The translations under genes and the position numbers were made by a program. Below the pieces are notes generated by a model. The model did no database searches, was not told the origin of the DNA, and saw only the letters and a program-made list of their open reading frames with translations. This document shows positions 26,004 through 34,247 of a DNA stretch of 64,000 nt, one piece after another. Origin of the DNA: an uncultured Sutterella sp. (lineage in GTDB: Bacteria > Pseudomonadota > Gammaproteobacteria > Burkholderiales > Burkholderiaceae_F); the NCBI GenBank assembly GCA_900543805.1, contig UQTE01000001.1, positions 186,001-250,000 of the forward strand, given 5' to 3'. Within the stretch, counting starts at the first letter, position 1; each line of letters starts with the position of its first letter.

Positions 26004-26831
26004 TTACTTCCACCAGTTCAGTTCGTCGGGGATGACGTAACGGGCGGCTTCCTGACCGGCTTCAACCTGTTCGGCGCCGATCGAGTAGTTGGTCCAGGCC
26101 GTGAGCGTACCGCAGACGATCATCAGGAAGGCGATGACGAGCATCGTCTTGCGAAGGCCGGCACGGTCGCCGACGCGCTGGTCGATGATGTCGCGTTCGG
26201 GGTTCTTCGCGAAGATGTCCCACTTAACGGCGAGGCGATAGAGACCGATCATGCCGTGGAGTTCCGTGATCACGAGGAAGATGAACGTGTAGAGCATGCC
26301 GGAGTGATAGGTGTGCACGCCGATGAGGTTGGGGTCAAAGCCGCTCGGGTTCGTGAGCATGCCCATGACATGGGGGAACACGAAGAGGAAGAGCAGGAAG
26401 GCCGTGACGAGCTGGATCATCCAGAGCGTGGTGTCGGGGTGACGGAGCAGGCGATAGTGGGCCTTGATGTCGCGGCACTGATGGTACGAGGTCGGGAAGC
26501 GACGCAGAGCGCAGAGGGCGTGCAGCGTCACGCAGATCGTGATGAAGAGCACGAAGATGAAGTGGAAGGACGGATGATCCTGGCCGTCAAGGAAGTGACC
26601 GCCCGAGAAGGCGATGAGGTTCCAGAAGACGTCCTTGCCGAACTGCACCGAGCTCGTGAAGGCCATGTGGCAGAAAAGGAAGAGGCCGAGGATGAGGCCG
26701 GTGACGGACTGCGTGACGTCGCAGATGGCCGTGAAGCGGCTCTGACGCTTGGCGTCCTTGAGACCGACGCCCCAGACGTTTTCGGTGGCCGTCGGGGTGT
26801 TGGCGTACTTGATGGATTCAGGGGTCGTCAT
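26004..26831 (-). CDS. frdC: Fumarate reductase/succinate dehydrogenase dihaem cytochrome b subunit
   Basis: Membrane anchor of a quinol:fumarate reductase, carrying two b haems and passing electrons from menaquinol to the FrdAB catalytic subunits. The ATG at 26831 gives MTTPESIKYANTPTATE with AAGGAC upstream; a longer frame reaching 26924 lacks support. The 275 residues show five membrane segments with His in positions suiting haem ligation (LFCHMAF, FVLFITICVTLHAL, FVFPHVMGML, ITELHGMIGLYRLAVKW), like the Wolinella-type FrdC. Neither frdA nor frdB is adjacent: the gene is bounded by a terminator and a 382-bp gap. An FNR-like box lies upstream. Confidence 0.88.
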   Translation of the reverse strand: MTTPESIKYANTPTATENVWGVGLKDAKRQSRFTAICDVTQSVTGLILGLFLFCHMAFTSSVQFGKDVFWNLIAFSGGHFLDGQDHPSFHFIFVLFITICVTLHALCALRRFPTSYHQCRDIKAHYRLLRHPDTTLWMIQLVTAFLLFLFVFPHVMGMLTNPSGFDPNLIGVHTYHSGMLYTFIFLVITELHGMIGLYRLAVKWDIFAKNPERDIIDQRVGDRAGLRKTMLVIAFLMIVCGTLTAWTNYSIGAEQVEAGQEAARYVIPDELNWWK

Positions 26832-26986
26832 GATGACTTGTCCTTCGGGGAGTTTGGAAATCGTTGAAAACAACGCGCGGCGCCCGATACAGGAGAGCGC
26901 CGCCCGCGTGGTTGGTCCGTGCAATCTACGTAGTGCGACTGCCGTTTGTACGGCCGCAATGATGCCTGTTTTTTCAGGGTTTGTCT

Positions 26987-27000
26987 TTGATGAATGTCAT
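26987..27000. promoter_or_regulatory. FNR-like box upstream of frdC
   Basis: TTGAT-GAAT-GTCAT matches the FNR consensus TTGAT-N4-ATCAA at 8 of 10 defined positions. It is centred about 160 bp upstream of the frdC start codon, in keeping with anaerobic induction. Not confirmed by a mapped promoter. Confidence 0.4.
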
Positions 27001-27151
27001 GAAATTTTACGAAATTCGTCCGATGTAACCCAAAGCAGGCGGGAAAACCGTCTGAAAGAGCCTATTTCTTCGGAGAACTACATAGAAACCCTGAAATTCA
27101 AGCGTTGAAACATCAAATAAATCTGCAAAATCAATATACGCGAATGTACGT

Positions 27152-27188
27152 AAAAAAGCGGACGTCGAGACCGGGCTCGGCGTCCGCT
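27152..27188 (-). terminator. Rho-independent terminator of upp
   Basis: Long stem AGCGGACGcCGAG / CTCGaCGTCCGCT with one mismatch and T6 on the minus strand, 26 bp after the upp stop. Confidence 0.92.
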
Positions 27189-27213
27189 TCAGGAAATGGA
27201 CCGGGAACGGGGC

Positions 27214-27861
27214 TTACTTCGTGCCGAAGATGCGATCGCCCGCGTCGCCGAGACCCGGGACGATGTAGGCGTTTTCGTCGAGGTGATCGTCAAGCGCTGC
27301 GACGTAGACCTCCACGTCGGGGTGCAGTTCCGTGAAGGTCTTCACGCCTTCGGGCGCGGCGACGAGCGCCATGAACTGGATCTGCGAGCCGGGAATGCCG
27401 CGCTTCTTGAGGGTGTCGACGGCGTAGGCGCCGGAATACCCCGTGGCGAGCATCGGGTCGACGACGATGAAGTTGCGGCCTTCGGTGTCGGGAAGACGCA
27501 CGAAGTATTCGACGGGGCGCTTGTTTTCGTCGCGGTAGAGACCGATGTGACCGACGCGGGCGCCGGGCATGAGCGTCAAGAGACCGTCCGTCATGCCGAG
27601 ACCGGCGCGAAGGACCGGAACGATGACGGGCTTCTTCCCTTCCATGACGGGCGCGTCGAATTCGGCGAGCGGCGTTTCGATGCGGCGGGTCGTGAGCGGA
27701 TAGTCGCGCGTGAGTTCATAGCCCATCAGCATCGCGATTTCCTTCAAGAGCTCGCGAAAGTCGCGCGTGCTCGTTTCCTTTTCGCGCATGAGCGTGAGTT
27801 TGTGCTGCACGAGCGGATGGTCAACGATGTGAAGCTTGGGAAAGCGCGGATCTTTACGCAT
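27214..27861 (-). CDS. upp: Uracil phosphoribosyltransferase
   Basis: Salvages uracil with PRPP to UMP in the cytosol. The 215-residue protein has all family landmarks: [13 protein letters not shown] near the N terminus, [27 protein letters not shown], the PRPP-binding loop [11 protein letters not shown], and the C-terminal uracil-binding [12 protein letters not shown]. Length and start (ATG at 27861) are standard. It follows lapA but a terminator lies between them. Confidence 0.97.
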   Translation of the reverse strand: MRKDPRFPKLHIVDHPLVQHKLTLMREKETSTRDFRELLKEIAMLMGYELTRDYPLTTRRIETPLAEFDAPVMEGKKPVIVPVLRAGLGMTDGLLTLMPGARVGHIGLYRDENKRPVEYFVRLPDTEGRNFIVVDPMLATGYSGAYAVDTLKKRGIPGSQIQFMALVAAPEGVKTFTELHPDVEVYVAALDDHLDENAYIVPGLGDAGDRIFGTK

Positions 27862-27885
27862 GATGGCATTACTCCGGTTGAATCG

Positions 27886-27910
27886 AAAAAAGAGCGGGCA
27901 GGGCCCGCTC
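27886..27910 (-). terminator. Rho-independent terminator of lapA
   Basis: Perfect 8-bp stem GAGCGGGC / GCCCGCTC with a 3-nt loop, followed on the minus strand by T6. It lies between lapA and upp. Confidence 0.85.
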
Positions 27911-27924
27911 GCAGGAAAGAGTGG

Positions 27925-28515
27925 TCAGAAGAGATCCTTGAAGAGCTCTTTTTTCTCGGCCGTGTCCTTGGCGTCCTTCTCGGCCTTGGAGGGTTCCTCG
28001 TCGGCGGGAGGGAGAGGCGGCAGCATCTTCGCTTCGATTTCCGAGAGCGAAGCGCGGATCGCCTGCAGGTTCTTCGCCTGATAGTCGGCCTGCATGGAAG
28101 CGAGTTCGGCGAGCTTGGCGTCGACTTCGCCCGAGCGCGTGCGAACGAGCGAGAGCATTTCCTCGGTGCGTTCCGAGAGCATCGTCTCGATCTTGGTCAA
28201 GCGCTCGTTCATTTCGGTATGGAGCGCCGTCACGCGGCTCTTGTCGGCTTCGTCGGCGAGGTGGCGCGCCGTGCGGGCTTCCTTGTAGGCCGAACGGATT
28301 TCAAGCGAGACGCTCGCCTGCTGCCAGACGGTGTAGATGAACATGCAGAGAACGACCACGGCGAAGGCCGCCACGACGATGACGCCGAGCGGAGCCTGAA
28401 TCTCGCGGTAGACGAGGTTGACGGTCATCACGGTCGAGAGGGCCGTCCAGTTGATGATGAGGAAAACGGCGAGGAGGATGAGAACCAGGATGATTCCCAG
28501 CGTTCGCAATTTCAT
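27925..28515 (-). CDS. LapA-domain inner-membrane protein
   Basis: A 196-residue protein with two membrane helices (about residues 4-24 and 42-66), the DUF1049/LapA arrangement linked to lipopolysaccharide assembly. A long charged helical region (about 70-165) follows, likely a coiled coil, and an acidic Lys/Glu/Pro-rich tail. I chose the ATG at 28515 (MKLRTLGIILVLILLAV); upstream codons to 28554 lack a membrane signal. In many gammaproteobacteria lapA pairs with lapB; no lapB is present here. Function is inferred from topology and domain resemblance. Confidence 0.7.
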   Translation of the reverse strand: MKLRTLGIILVLILLAVFLIINWTALSTVMTVNLVYREIQAPLGVIVVAAFAVVVLCMFIYTVWQQASVSLEIRSAYKEARTARHLADEADKSRVTALHTEMNERLTKIETMLSERTEEMLSLVRTRSGEVDAKLAELASMQADYQAKNLQAIRASLSEIEAKMLPPLPPADEEPSKAEKDAKDTAEKKELFKDLF

Positions 28516-28571
28516 GGTGCAACTCCGTGCCGCTTCGATCGGAAACGGCCGCAAGTGAATGAATGGCGTTC

Positions 28572-28593
28572 GGAGCGCCCGTGAGGGCGCTCC
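28572..28593. other. Perfect 9-bp hairpin between fbp and lapA
   Basis: GGAGCGCCC-GTGA-GGGCGCTCC, 39 bp after the fbp stop on the minus strand. No U-tract follows, so it may be a processing or weak termination structure. Confidence 0.45.
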
Positions 28594-28632
28594 TTCAGCA
28601 TAGCAGAGTGGGCGTTACGGAAACGTCCCGAA

Positions 28633-29628
28633 TCAGGCCTTGTGGTAGCTCGTCACAAGATCCACTTCCTCACGGGCGCCGAGCATGACGGCGACGCGCT
28701 GGTGGATCTTCTCGGGAACGATGTCGAGAATCGGCGTGTGGCCGTTCGTCGAAGCGCCGCCGGCGTTTTCCAGAATCATCGACATGGGGTTGGCTTCATA
28801 AAGAAGACGAAGCTTGCCGGGCTTGGCGGGATCGCGGTTGTCGCGCGGATAGAGGAAGATGCCGCCGCGCTGCAGGATGCGGTGGACTTCCGCGACCATC
28901 GCGGCGACCCAGCGCATGTTGAAGTCCTTGCCGCGGGGGCCGGCCTTCCCGGCGAGGAGTTCGTCGATGTAGCGGCGCACCGGCGCTTCCCAGTGGCGCA
29001 TGTTCGAGCAGTTGATGGCAAATTCCTTCGCGGCGGGCGCGACGCGGACGTCTTCCTGCGTGAGCACGAAGGTGCCCGTCGAAGGATCGAGCGTGAAGAA
29101 GACGACGCCGCGGCCGAAAGTGAGGCAGAGCTGCGTCTGCGGACCGTACATGCAGTAGCCCGCGGCGACCTGGTTGCGGCCGGGCTGCAGGAAGTCCGCG
29201 TCGACGGCAGTGCGCTTCGGACGGACGGCGGGCGTCACCGAGAAGATCGAGCCGATCGAAACGTTGATGTCGATGTTGCTCGAGCCGTCGAGCGGGTCGA
29301 AGGCGATGAGGTAGGGACCGACGGGGAATTCGTCGGGGACCGACATGACTTCGGGGATTTCTTCGCTCACCATGCCGCAGACGGCGCCCGAACGGACGAC
29401 GGCGTCGACGAAGATGTCGTTGCTGATGATGTCGAGCTTCTTCTGGTCTTCACCCTGAACGTTTTCGGTGCCGGCAAGGCCGAGGACGCCCGCGAGCGCA
29501 CCCTGACGAACCTTGTGGCTGATCGTCTTGCAGGCTTCGGAGACGCTCGTGATCAGACGGGCGAGAACGGGGTCGAGCTCATGGAGCGATTCTTCACGGG
29601 CCAGATATTGAGAAAGAGTGGTTGCCAC
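28633..29628 (-). CDS. fbp: Fructose-1,6-bisphosphatase class I
   Basis: Hydrolyses fructose-1,6-bisphosphate to fructose-6-phosphate, the committed step of gluconeogenesis. The 331-residue chain is full length with the metal/phosphate site [20 protein letters not shown], the [15 protein letters not shown] segment and the active-site region [13 protein letters not shown]. It starts 12 bp after the pepN stop, so it is probably co-transcribed with pepN. Together with class II aldolase and the organic-acid genes it fits an organism growing on C4 acids and amino acids. Confidence 0.97.
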   Translation of the reverse strand: MATTLSQYLAREESLHELDPVLARLITSVSEACKTISHKVRQGALAGVLGLAGTENVQGEDQKKLDIISNDIFVDAVVRSGAVCGMVSEEIPEVMSVPDEFPVGPYLIAFDPLDGSSNIDINVSIGSIFSVTPAVRPKRTAVDADFLQPGRNQVAAGYCMYGPQTQLCLTFGRGVVFFTLDPSTGTFVLTQEDVRVAPAAKEFAINCSNMRHWEAPVRRYIDELLAGKAGPRGKDFNMRWVAAMVAEVHRILQRGGIFLYPRDNRDPAKPGKLRLLYEANPMSMILENAGGASTNGHTPILDIVPEKIHQRVAVMLGAREEVDLVTSYHKA

Positions 29629-29640
29629 GATGCGATTTCC

Positions 29641-32307
29641 TCAGGTGGGATTGTTGAGAGCCTTTTCGACGACTTCCAAGACGCTCTCGGAGAGTCGGTC
29701 TTTGTGCAGATAGACGTTCTCGAGCGCTTCGAACTGAAGGCGCGAGAGCTGCGGCGTGTAGCGCCGCCAGTTTTCGAGCGTACGGGCGACGCGGGCCGCC
29801 ACGTGCGGGTTGATGCGGTCGAGTTCGAGGACGACCTCGGTCCAGAATTTGTACCCTTCGCCGTCCTTCGTGTGGAATTCCGAGGGATTCTGCGTGAAGA
29901 ACGCAAGAAGGAGCGCGTAGACGTTGTTCGGGTTCGAAAGCGAGAAGAACTCGCACTTCATGAGTTCGCGAACGCGCTCGAGCACGGGGAGTTCGCCCGC
30001 GTGCGTCTTCGTCGTCGCCTGAACCGTGAGCCACTTGTTGACGAGGAGCGGCTCGGGAAGATAGGTCTGCAGCGTTTCGACCTCGAAATTGTTCTTGCTC
30101 GGCACGTTCGAGTCGACGATGAGCTTGAGCGCGGCGAGTTCGTCCGTGAGGTTCTCGCGCTTGATGAGCTGATCGCGCACGCGGATGACCGTGTGGTGGC
30201 TCGAGGCGCCCATGAGGTAGTAGAGCGCGAGATTCTTGAGGGCGCGCTTGCCCGCGCTCTCGGGGTCGGGCGAATAGGGCCCGGGCGTGACCGAACGGTC
30301 GACCGCGGCCGTGAGTTCGAGCTGCAGGCGCTTGGCGATCTGAACGCGAAGCGCTTCGCGCGCCCGGAAGGCGGCTTCGGGATCGATGAAGGGAAGCGAT
30401 TCGCCGATCGTGCGCTCGGAGGGAAGCTCGAGCGTGACGGCCGCGTAGGCGGGCGAGAGTGTTTCGTCGGTGAGCGTACGCTTGAAGGCGTCGAAGAAGA
30501 CGGCGGGGACGTTGTCCTCGCGTCCGGCGAAGCGGTCGCGAATCAGTTCGCGCGTCGTGCGCAGCATCAGTTCCTGCATCGCCTCCCAGCGGTTGAAGGG
30601 ATCGGTGTCGCAGGAGGCGAGGAGCGCGAGATCGTCGAGCGAATAGTCGTAGCGAAGGCGAACGGGCGCGGCGAAGCCCCGGTTGAGGCTCGGCACGGGC
30701 GCGGACGTGAAGCCCGTGAAGACCCATTCGTGACGCGCTTCAGTGAGTTCAAGGGGCGACTCGAGTTCCACGACGCCGTCGGGCGTTTCGAGACGAAGCG
30801 GACATTCCTTGCCGTCGCGGTCAAAGAAGGCGACGGGGAAGGGCATCAGAAGCGGCGCTTTGTGGGGTTGGCCCGGCGTGGGCGGCGTCGTCTGTTCGAC
30901 GACGAGACGGAATTTGCCCGTCGCGGGATCCCACTCGCCTTCCACGGCGACGACGGGCGTGCCCGCCTGTTCGAACCAGCGGGAGAACTGCGAGAGATCG
31001 CGTCCCGAAGCGTTCGCCATGGCCGTGAGGAAGGCTTCGCACGTGACGGCGGAGCCGTCGTTCGTGCGGATGTATTCGTCAAAACCCTTGCGAAAGACCG
31101 TTTCGCCGAGCAGGGTGTGAAGCATGCGGATGACTTCGGCGCCCTTTTCGTAGACGGTCATCGTGTAGAAATTGTTGATTTCCTTGTAGCTCTCCGGACG
31201 GATCGGGTGCGCCATGGGGCCGGCGTCCTCGGGGAACTGCGCGGCGCGCAGGGCCTTGACGTCTTCGATGCGCTGCACGGCTCGGGCCGTCGGGTCGCCG
31301 AGCATGTCGGCGGAAAACTCCTGGTCGCGGAAAACGGTGAGGCCTTCCTTGAGCGTGAGCTGGAACCAGTCGCGAAGCGTCACGCGGTCGCCCGTCCAGT
31401 TGTGGAAGTACTCGTGCGCGACCACGGACTCGATGTTGAAGTAGTCGCGGTCGGTCGCGATCGCCGGATTGGCGAGGGCGTAGCGGGCGTTGAAGATGTT
31501 GAGCCCCTTGTTTTCCATCGCGCCGAAGTTGAAGTCGTTCGTCGCGACGATCATGAAGAGGTCGAGGTCCAGATAGAGGCCGAAGCGCTTTTCGTCCCAG
31601 GCGATGGCGCGCTTGAGGCTTTCCATCGTGTGTTCGGTCTTGTCGATGTCCTGCGGCTCCACCCAGACTTCAAGCGTCACTTCGCGGCCGTTGCCGAGAC
31701 GGTACTTCTCGCGGCGGCACTCGAGCGTGCCCGCGACGAGCGCGAAGAGGTAGCAGGGTTTCGGATAGGGGTCGACCCAGCGGACTTCGTGGCGCCCGTC
31801 GAGGAGGTCGCGCGATTCGACCCGGTTGCCGTTCGAGAGAAGGACTGGATAGAGCGCCTTGGGCGCGCGGATCGTGACCGTGAACTTCGCGAGCACGTCC
31901 GGGCGGTCGGGCCAGTAGGTGATTCGACGAAAACCCGTCGCTTCGCACTGGCTCATGAGGTTCTTGCCGGAAGCGTAGATTCCGGAGAGCGCCGTGTTCT
32001 TCGAGGGGCTGAAACGGTTGACGACGACGACCTTCGCCGCTTCGCGCAGCGCCGGGATCGTAAGCGTGGTGTCGGTGAGGGTGTATTCGCTCTCCGAGAG
32101 CGTCCGGCCGTTGACGTTCACGCTCACGAGCGTGACTGCCTCGCCGTTGAGGACGAGGTCGAGCACCTTGTCGTTCGTCTCGGGATTGGGACGCACGTCC
32201 ATCGTGGACGTCACCGAGCTGCTGTCGGGGTCGAGATCGAATTCGAGGTGAACCGAATCGATGAGATGCGAGGGAACCTTGTAGTCTTTTCGGAAAGTCG
32301 TGCCCAT
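29641..32307 (-). CDS. pepN: Aminopeptidase N (M1 family)
   Basis: Broad-specificity zinc aminopeptidase, cytosolic as no signal peptide is present. The ATG at 32307 gives MGTTFRKDYKVPSHLIDSV, matching the family start; 25 more residues upstream are possible but atypical. The 888-residue length is normal. The exopeptidase motif GAMENKGLN and the zinc site HEYFHNWTG with the distal Glu in LTLKEGL are intact, followed by the long helical C-terminal domain. It precedes fbp by 12 bp. Its presence with two other peptidases in the window suits a peptide-using lifestyle. Confidence 0.97.
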   Translation of the reverse strand: MGTTFRKDYKVPSHLIDSVHLEFDLDPDSSSVTSTMDVRPNPETNDKVLDLVLNGEAVTLVSVNVNGRTLSESEYTLTDTTLTIPALREAAKVVVVNRFSPSKNTALSGIYASGKNLMSQCEATGFRRITYWPDRPDVLAKFTVTIRAPKALYPVLLSNGNRVESRDLLDGRHEVRWVDPYPKPCYLFALVAGTLECRREKYRLGNGREVTLEVWVEPQDIDKTEHTMESLKRAIAWDEKRFGLYLDLDLFMIVATNDFNFGAMENKGLNIFNARYALANPAIATDRDYFNIESVVAHEYFHNWTGDRVTLRDWFQLTLKEGLTVFRDQEFSADMLGDPTARAVQRIEDVKALRAAQFPEDAGPMAHPIRPESYKEINNFYTMTVYEKGAEVIRMLHTLLGETVFRKGFDEYIRTNDGSAVTCEAFLTAMANASGRDLSQFSRWFEQAGTPVVAVEGEWDPATGKFRLVVEQTTPPTPGQPHKAPLLMPFPVAFFDRDGKECPLRLETPDGVVELESPLELTEARHEWVFTGFTSAPVPSLNRGFAAPVRLRYDYSLDDLALLASCDTDPFNRWEAMQELMLRTTRELIRDRFAGREDNVPAVFFDAFKRTLTDETLSPAYAAVTLELPSERTIGESLPFIDPEAAFRAREALRVQIAKRLQLELTAAVDRSVTPGPYSPDPESAGKRALKNLALYYLMGASSHHTVIRVRDQLIKRENLTDELAALKLIVDSNVPSKNNFEVETLQTYLPEPLLVNKWLTVQATTKTHAGELPVLERVRELMKCEFFSLSNPNNVYALLLAFFTQNPSEFHTKDGEGYKFWTEVVLELDRINPHVAARVARTLENWRRYTPQLSRLQFEALENVYLHKDRLSESVLEVVEKALNNPT

Positions 32308-32405
32308 TCTTATGCCGGCCTCTGTCGAAATGGTGTCGGGCCCGCCGTTTGCGGCGGGCGTGCATCGGTTGATTGTAGACAAACTATTGCTGTTCGTGGC
32401 AAAAA

Positions 32406-32438
32406 CGAAAAAGGCCCCGACCGGAAGTCGGAGCCTTT
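32406..32438 (-). terminator. Rho-independent terminator of the tetrahaem cytochrome gene
   Basis: Stem AAAGGCtCCGAC / GTCGGgGCCTTT with a 5-nt loop, running into TTCGTTTTT on the minus strand, 25 bp after the stop codon. Confidence 0.88.
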
Positions 32439-32462
32439 CTCTGAGATTTCGCAGAACCGAAA

Positions 32463-33047
32463 TTACTTGGCTTGGGCGACGGGGAGGATTTCACCCGTGT
32501 AGTTGTGACCGGCCGTCGGGTGGCAGCTGATGCAGTCCACCTTGGTTTCCGGACCCATGCCCTTGTGGATGGCGGCGACGAGCGGCTTGCCCGGGTTGTA
32601 CATGCGCTGAACGTCATGGCAACCGCGGCAGGCTTCGAAATTGTCGGCGCGCATCGATTCGAGGACGGCGGCGGCCATTTCCGGACGCTTTTCAATCTGC
32701 TTTTCGGGGGTGCTGAGCGAACCCTGGATCTGGCCGAAGAGCGAGATCGAACCGGCCTTGGCCTTGTACATGAGCATTTCGACGTAGTCGATCGGGCCGA
32801 CGTGTTCGTTCGAGTGGTTCTTCAGGTGGCAGTCCGAGCAGCCGGCGGTGGCGCCGGAAGCGGTGCGGAAGTGGTCACCCTTCTGATAGGCGATGTAGGT
32901 CGCATCCATAGAGTGGCAGAATTCACCGCAGAACTTCGGCGTACCAGCCCAATGCACGACGCTCGTGAGAATACCGACGAAAATGATGCCGACCACGACG
33001 CCGATGAGGCCGATGCCGGCAAGATACCAAACGCTGTTCTTTTCCAT
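32463..33047 (-). CDS. NapC/NirT/NrfH-family membrane-anchored tetrahaem cytochrome c
   Basis: Quinol dehydrogenase that takes electrons from menaquinol and hands them to a periplasmic reductase. From the ATG at 33047 the 194-residue product has one N-terminal membrane anchor (about 7-31) and four haem motifs: CGEFCH (40-45), CSDCH (70-74), CRGCH (140-144) and CISCH (172-176). The first is CX3CH, not CX2CH, and is followed by SM as in NrfH/NapC haem 1. No reductase partner (napA, nrfA or a flavocytochrome) is adjacent; the gene stands alone with its own terminator. An FNR-like palindrome lies upstream. Confidence 0.88.
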   Translation of the reverse strand: MEKNSVWYLAGIGLIGVVVGIIFVGILTSVVHWAGTPKFCGEFCHSMDATYIAYQKGDHFRTASGATAGCSDCHLKNHSNEHVGPIDYVEMLMYKAKAGSISLFGQIQGSLSTPEKQIEKRPEMAAAVLESMRADNFEACRGCHDVQRMYNPGKPLVAAIHKGMGPETKVDCISCHPTAGHNYTGEILPVAQAK

Positions 33048-33205
33048 CTTGGAGCCTTTTGTTGATGTCGCCGTCGATCCGAGAGGGAACGTGGACGAAC
33101 GGGACGATTGTCTTTTCGTCGGCGCCAAACAGGAAAGGGGGTCTTCGCCGACACTAAGCAGGCTGTAATGTTATTCAGAAAAATGTAAGAAATGTTTTGT
33201 GGCGG

Positions 33206-33219
33206 TTGACTACAGTCAA
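33206..33219. promoter_or_regulatory. FNR-like palindrome upstream of the tetrahaem cytochrome gene
   Basis: Perfectly symmetric TTGAC-TACA-GTCAA, 8 of 10 defined positions of the FNR consensus, about 165 bp upstream of the cytochrome start. The 33048-33319 gap contains no gene. The site is closer in distance to the cytochrome than to modE's own start at 34087. Confidence 0.5.
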
Positions 33220-33319
33220 AGAGAGCGGAAATTCCTGCAAAAAGCTGCGAACTTTTCCGATTGGGTACAAGGAGCTACGCGTAAGTCCTTAGGGATATTC
33301 GCCTGCTCCCCGAAAGACC

Positions 33320-34087
33320 TTACTGCGCAAGCGCTACGGCGATGTTGTCGCAGGGCATGAGCACCCAGGCGGGGCCCTGACGGCGCAGGCCGTGGTGTGC
33401 GCGGGCGAAGCCTACGAGCGTGAGTCCCGAGGGGAGGCGAACGGTACATTCGCCGCCGTGATCGTCGCGGTCGCAGTGCACGACCGTGCCTTCGAGGAGG
33501 TTGTCGGCCGTTTCCGGGGGTTCCGAGAAGACTTCGACGCCCGTAGCCTTGCAGAGCGCGACGACGCGCATCCCTTCGCGAAGACCGAGGAGCTGGGCGC
33601 TTTCCTTGGTGACGGAGGCGCGGATGAGATGGTCTTCGTCGATCGCGAGGAGAAGCCGCACGAGGGCCGAGCCGATCTTGAGGGTGTGGATGGTGGCGGG
33701 CAGTTGGTTGCGCATGGAGATCAGAAAATGTCCTCCCGCCGCGGTGAGACCTTCGGCGCCGTTTCGGCCGAATTCCTCGAGCACGCGGCGACGGGCGCGC
33801 ACGAGCGCCTCGTTGAGGCGCAGGACCTCTTCCCCGCGGGCCGTGATGCGGGTGCCGCCGCCCGAGCGGCCGCCCACGACCTTCTCGACGAGCGGGCCGC
33901 CCGCAAGATTCGAGAGGGTCTCAATCGCCTGCCAGGCCGCCTTGTAGCTCACGCCCGCGCCGCGGGCGGCTTCCGAAATCGACCCCACGTCCGCCACGCG
34001 CCGAAGGATGTCGAGTCGTTTGTCGATCGTCTCATTCAAAAGGTGCGTGAGCAAAACCGGATCGGCCTGGGCGTTATCCTGCGGCAT
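33320..34087 (-). CDS. modE: Molybdate-responsive transcriptional regulator ModE
   Basis: Represses molybdate-uptake genes when molybdate is bound, and may activate molybdoenzyme genes. The 255 residues comprise a LysR-like winged helix (about 20-85; VADVGSISEAARGAGVSYKAAWQAI and GGGTRITARGEEVL) and a C-terminal Mop/TOBE region (about 120-250), including SARNQLPA-like ISMRNQLPATI and the second TOBE half. It is divergent from modABC, and the 160-bp interval contains a clear ModE-type operator at 34130-34152. Identity is supported both by domains and context. Confidence 0.94.
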   Translation of the reverse strand: MPQDNAQADPVLLTHLLNETIDKRLDILRRVADVGSISEAARGAGVSYKAAWQAIETLSNLAGGPLVEKVVGGRSGGGTRITARGEEVLRLNEALVRARRRVLEEFGRNGAEGLTAAGGHFLISMRNQLPATIHTLKIGSALVRLLLAIDEDHLIRASVTKESAQLLGLREGMRVVALCKATGVEVFSEPPETADNLLEGTVVHCDRDDHGGECTVRLPSGLTLVGFARAHHGLRRQGPAWVLMPCDNIAVALAQ

Positions 34088-34129
34088 GCATGTCTCCCGA
34101 GAGGTTTTCTTGCGGCAAAGTCGAAATCT

Positions 34130-34152
34130 CGCTATTCTTTTTGGGAATAACG
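34130..34152. promoter_or_regulatory. ModE operator
   Basis: Inverted repeat CGCTATTC - TTTTTGG - GAATAACG in the modE/modA intergenic region. It resembles the known ModE box (CGnTATa ... TAtAnCG half-sites with a short spacer). Its position, 96 bp before modA, suits repression of modABC. Confidence 0.75.
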
Positions 34153-34247
34153 AAAGGGAGGGCGTTTTCGCCCTCGCATTCGTGTTCCCACTCTACCAAA
34201 TTTCAGGGCGGTACCGTTTGCGCGCCGTCCTTCAAGGAGAATCTCAA

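Larger units (their letters stand above)
26832..27213. other. 382-bp AT-rich non-coding region upstream of frdC
   Basis: No credible gene. It holds a GC hairpin in the frdC leader (CGGCGC ... GCGCCG, about 26880-26905), an FNR-like box (26987-27000), a short palindrome TTCAA-GCG-TTGAA (27097-27109) and the upp terminator. The A+T content of 26970-27150 is much higher than that of its surroundings. Confidence 0.6.

Noticed and set aside
26749..27108. 119-codon plus-strand open frame in the gap upstream of frdC
   Set aside because: Its first third is antisense to frdC and the rest is AT-rich non-coding sequence with no ribosome-binding site; no domain is seen.
27097..27109. TTCAA-GCG-TTGAA and the nearby TTGA...TCAA as a second FNR/CRP box for frdC
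   Set aside because: Half-site spacing does not fit FNR (4 bp between five-base half-sites) or CRP; probably chance in AT-rich DNA.
28642..32502. Very long open frame (1286 codons) on the plus strand, antisense to fbp and pepN
   Set aside because: It covers two certain genes in the opposite strand. In GC-rich DNA with strong codon bias the antisense frame lacks stops; the translation is rich in Arg, Val, Glu, Asp and His with no recognisable motif.
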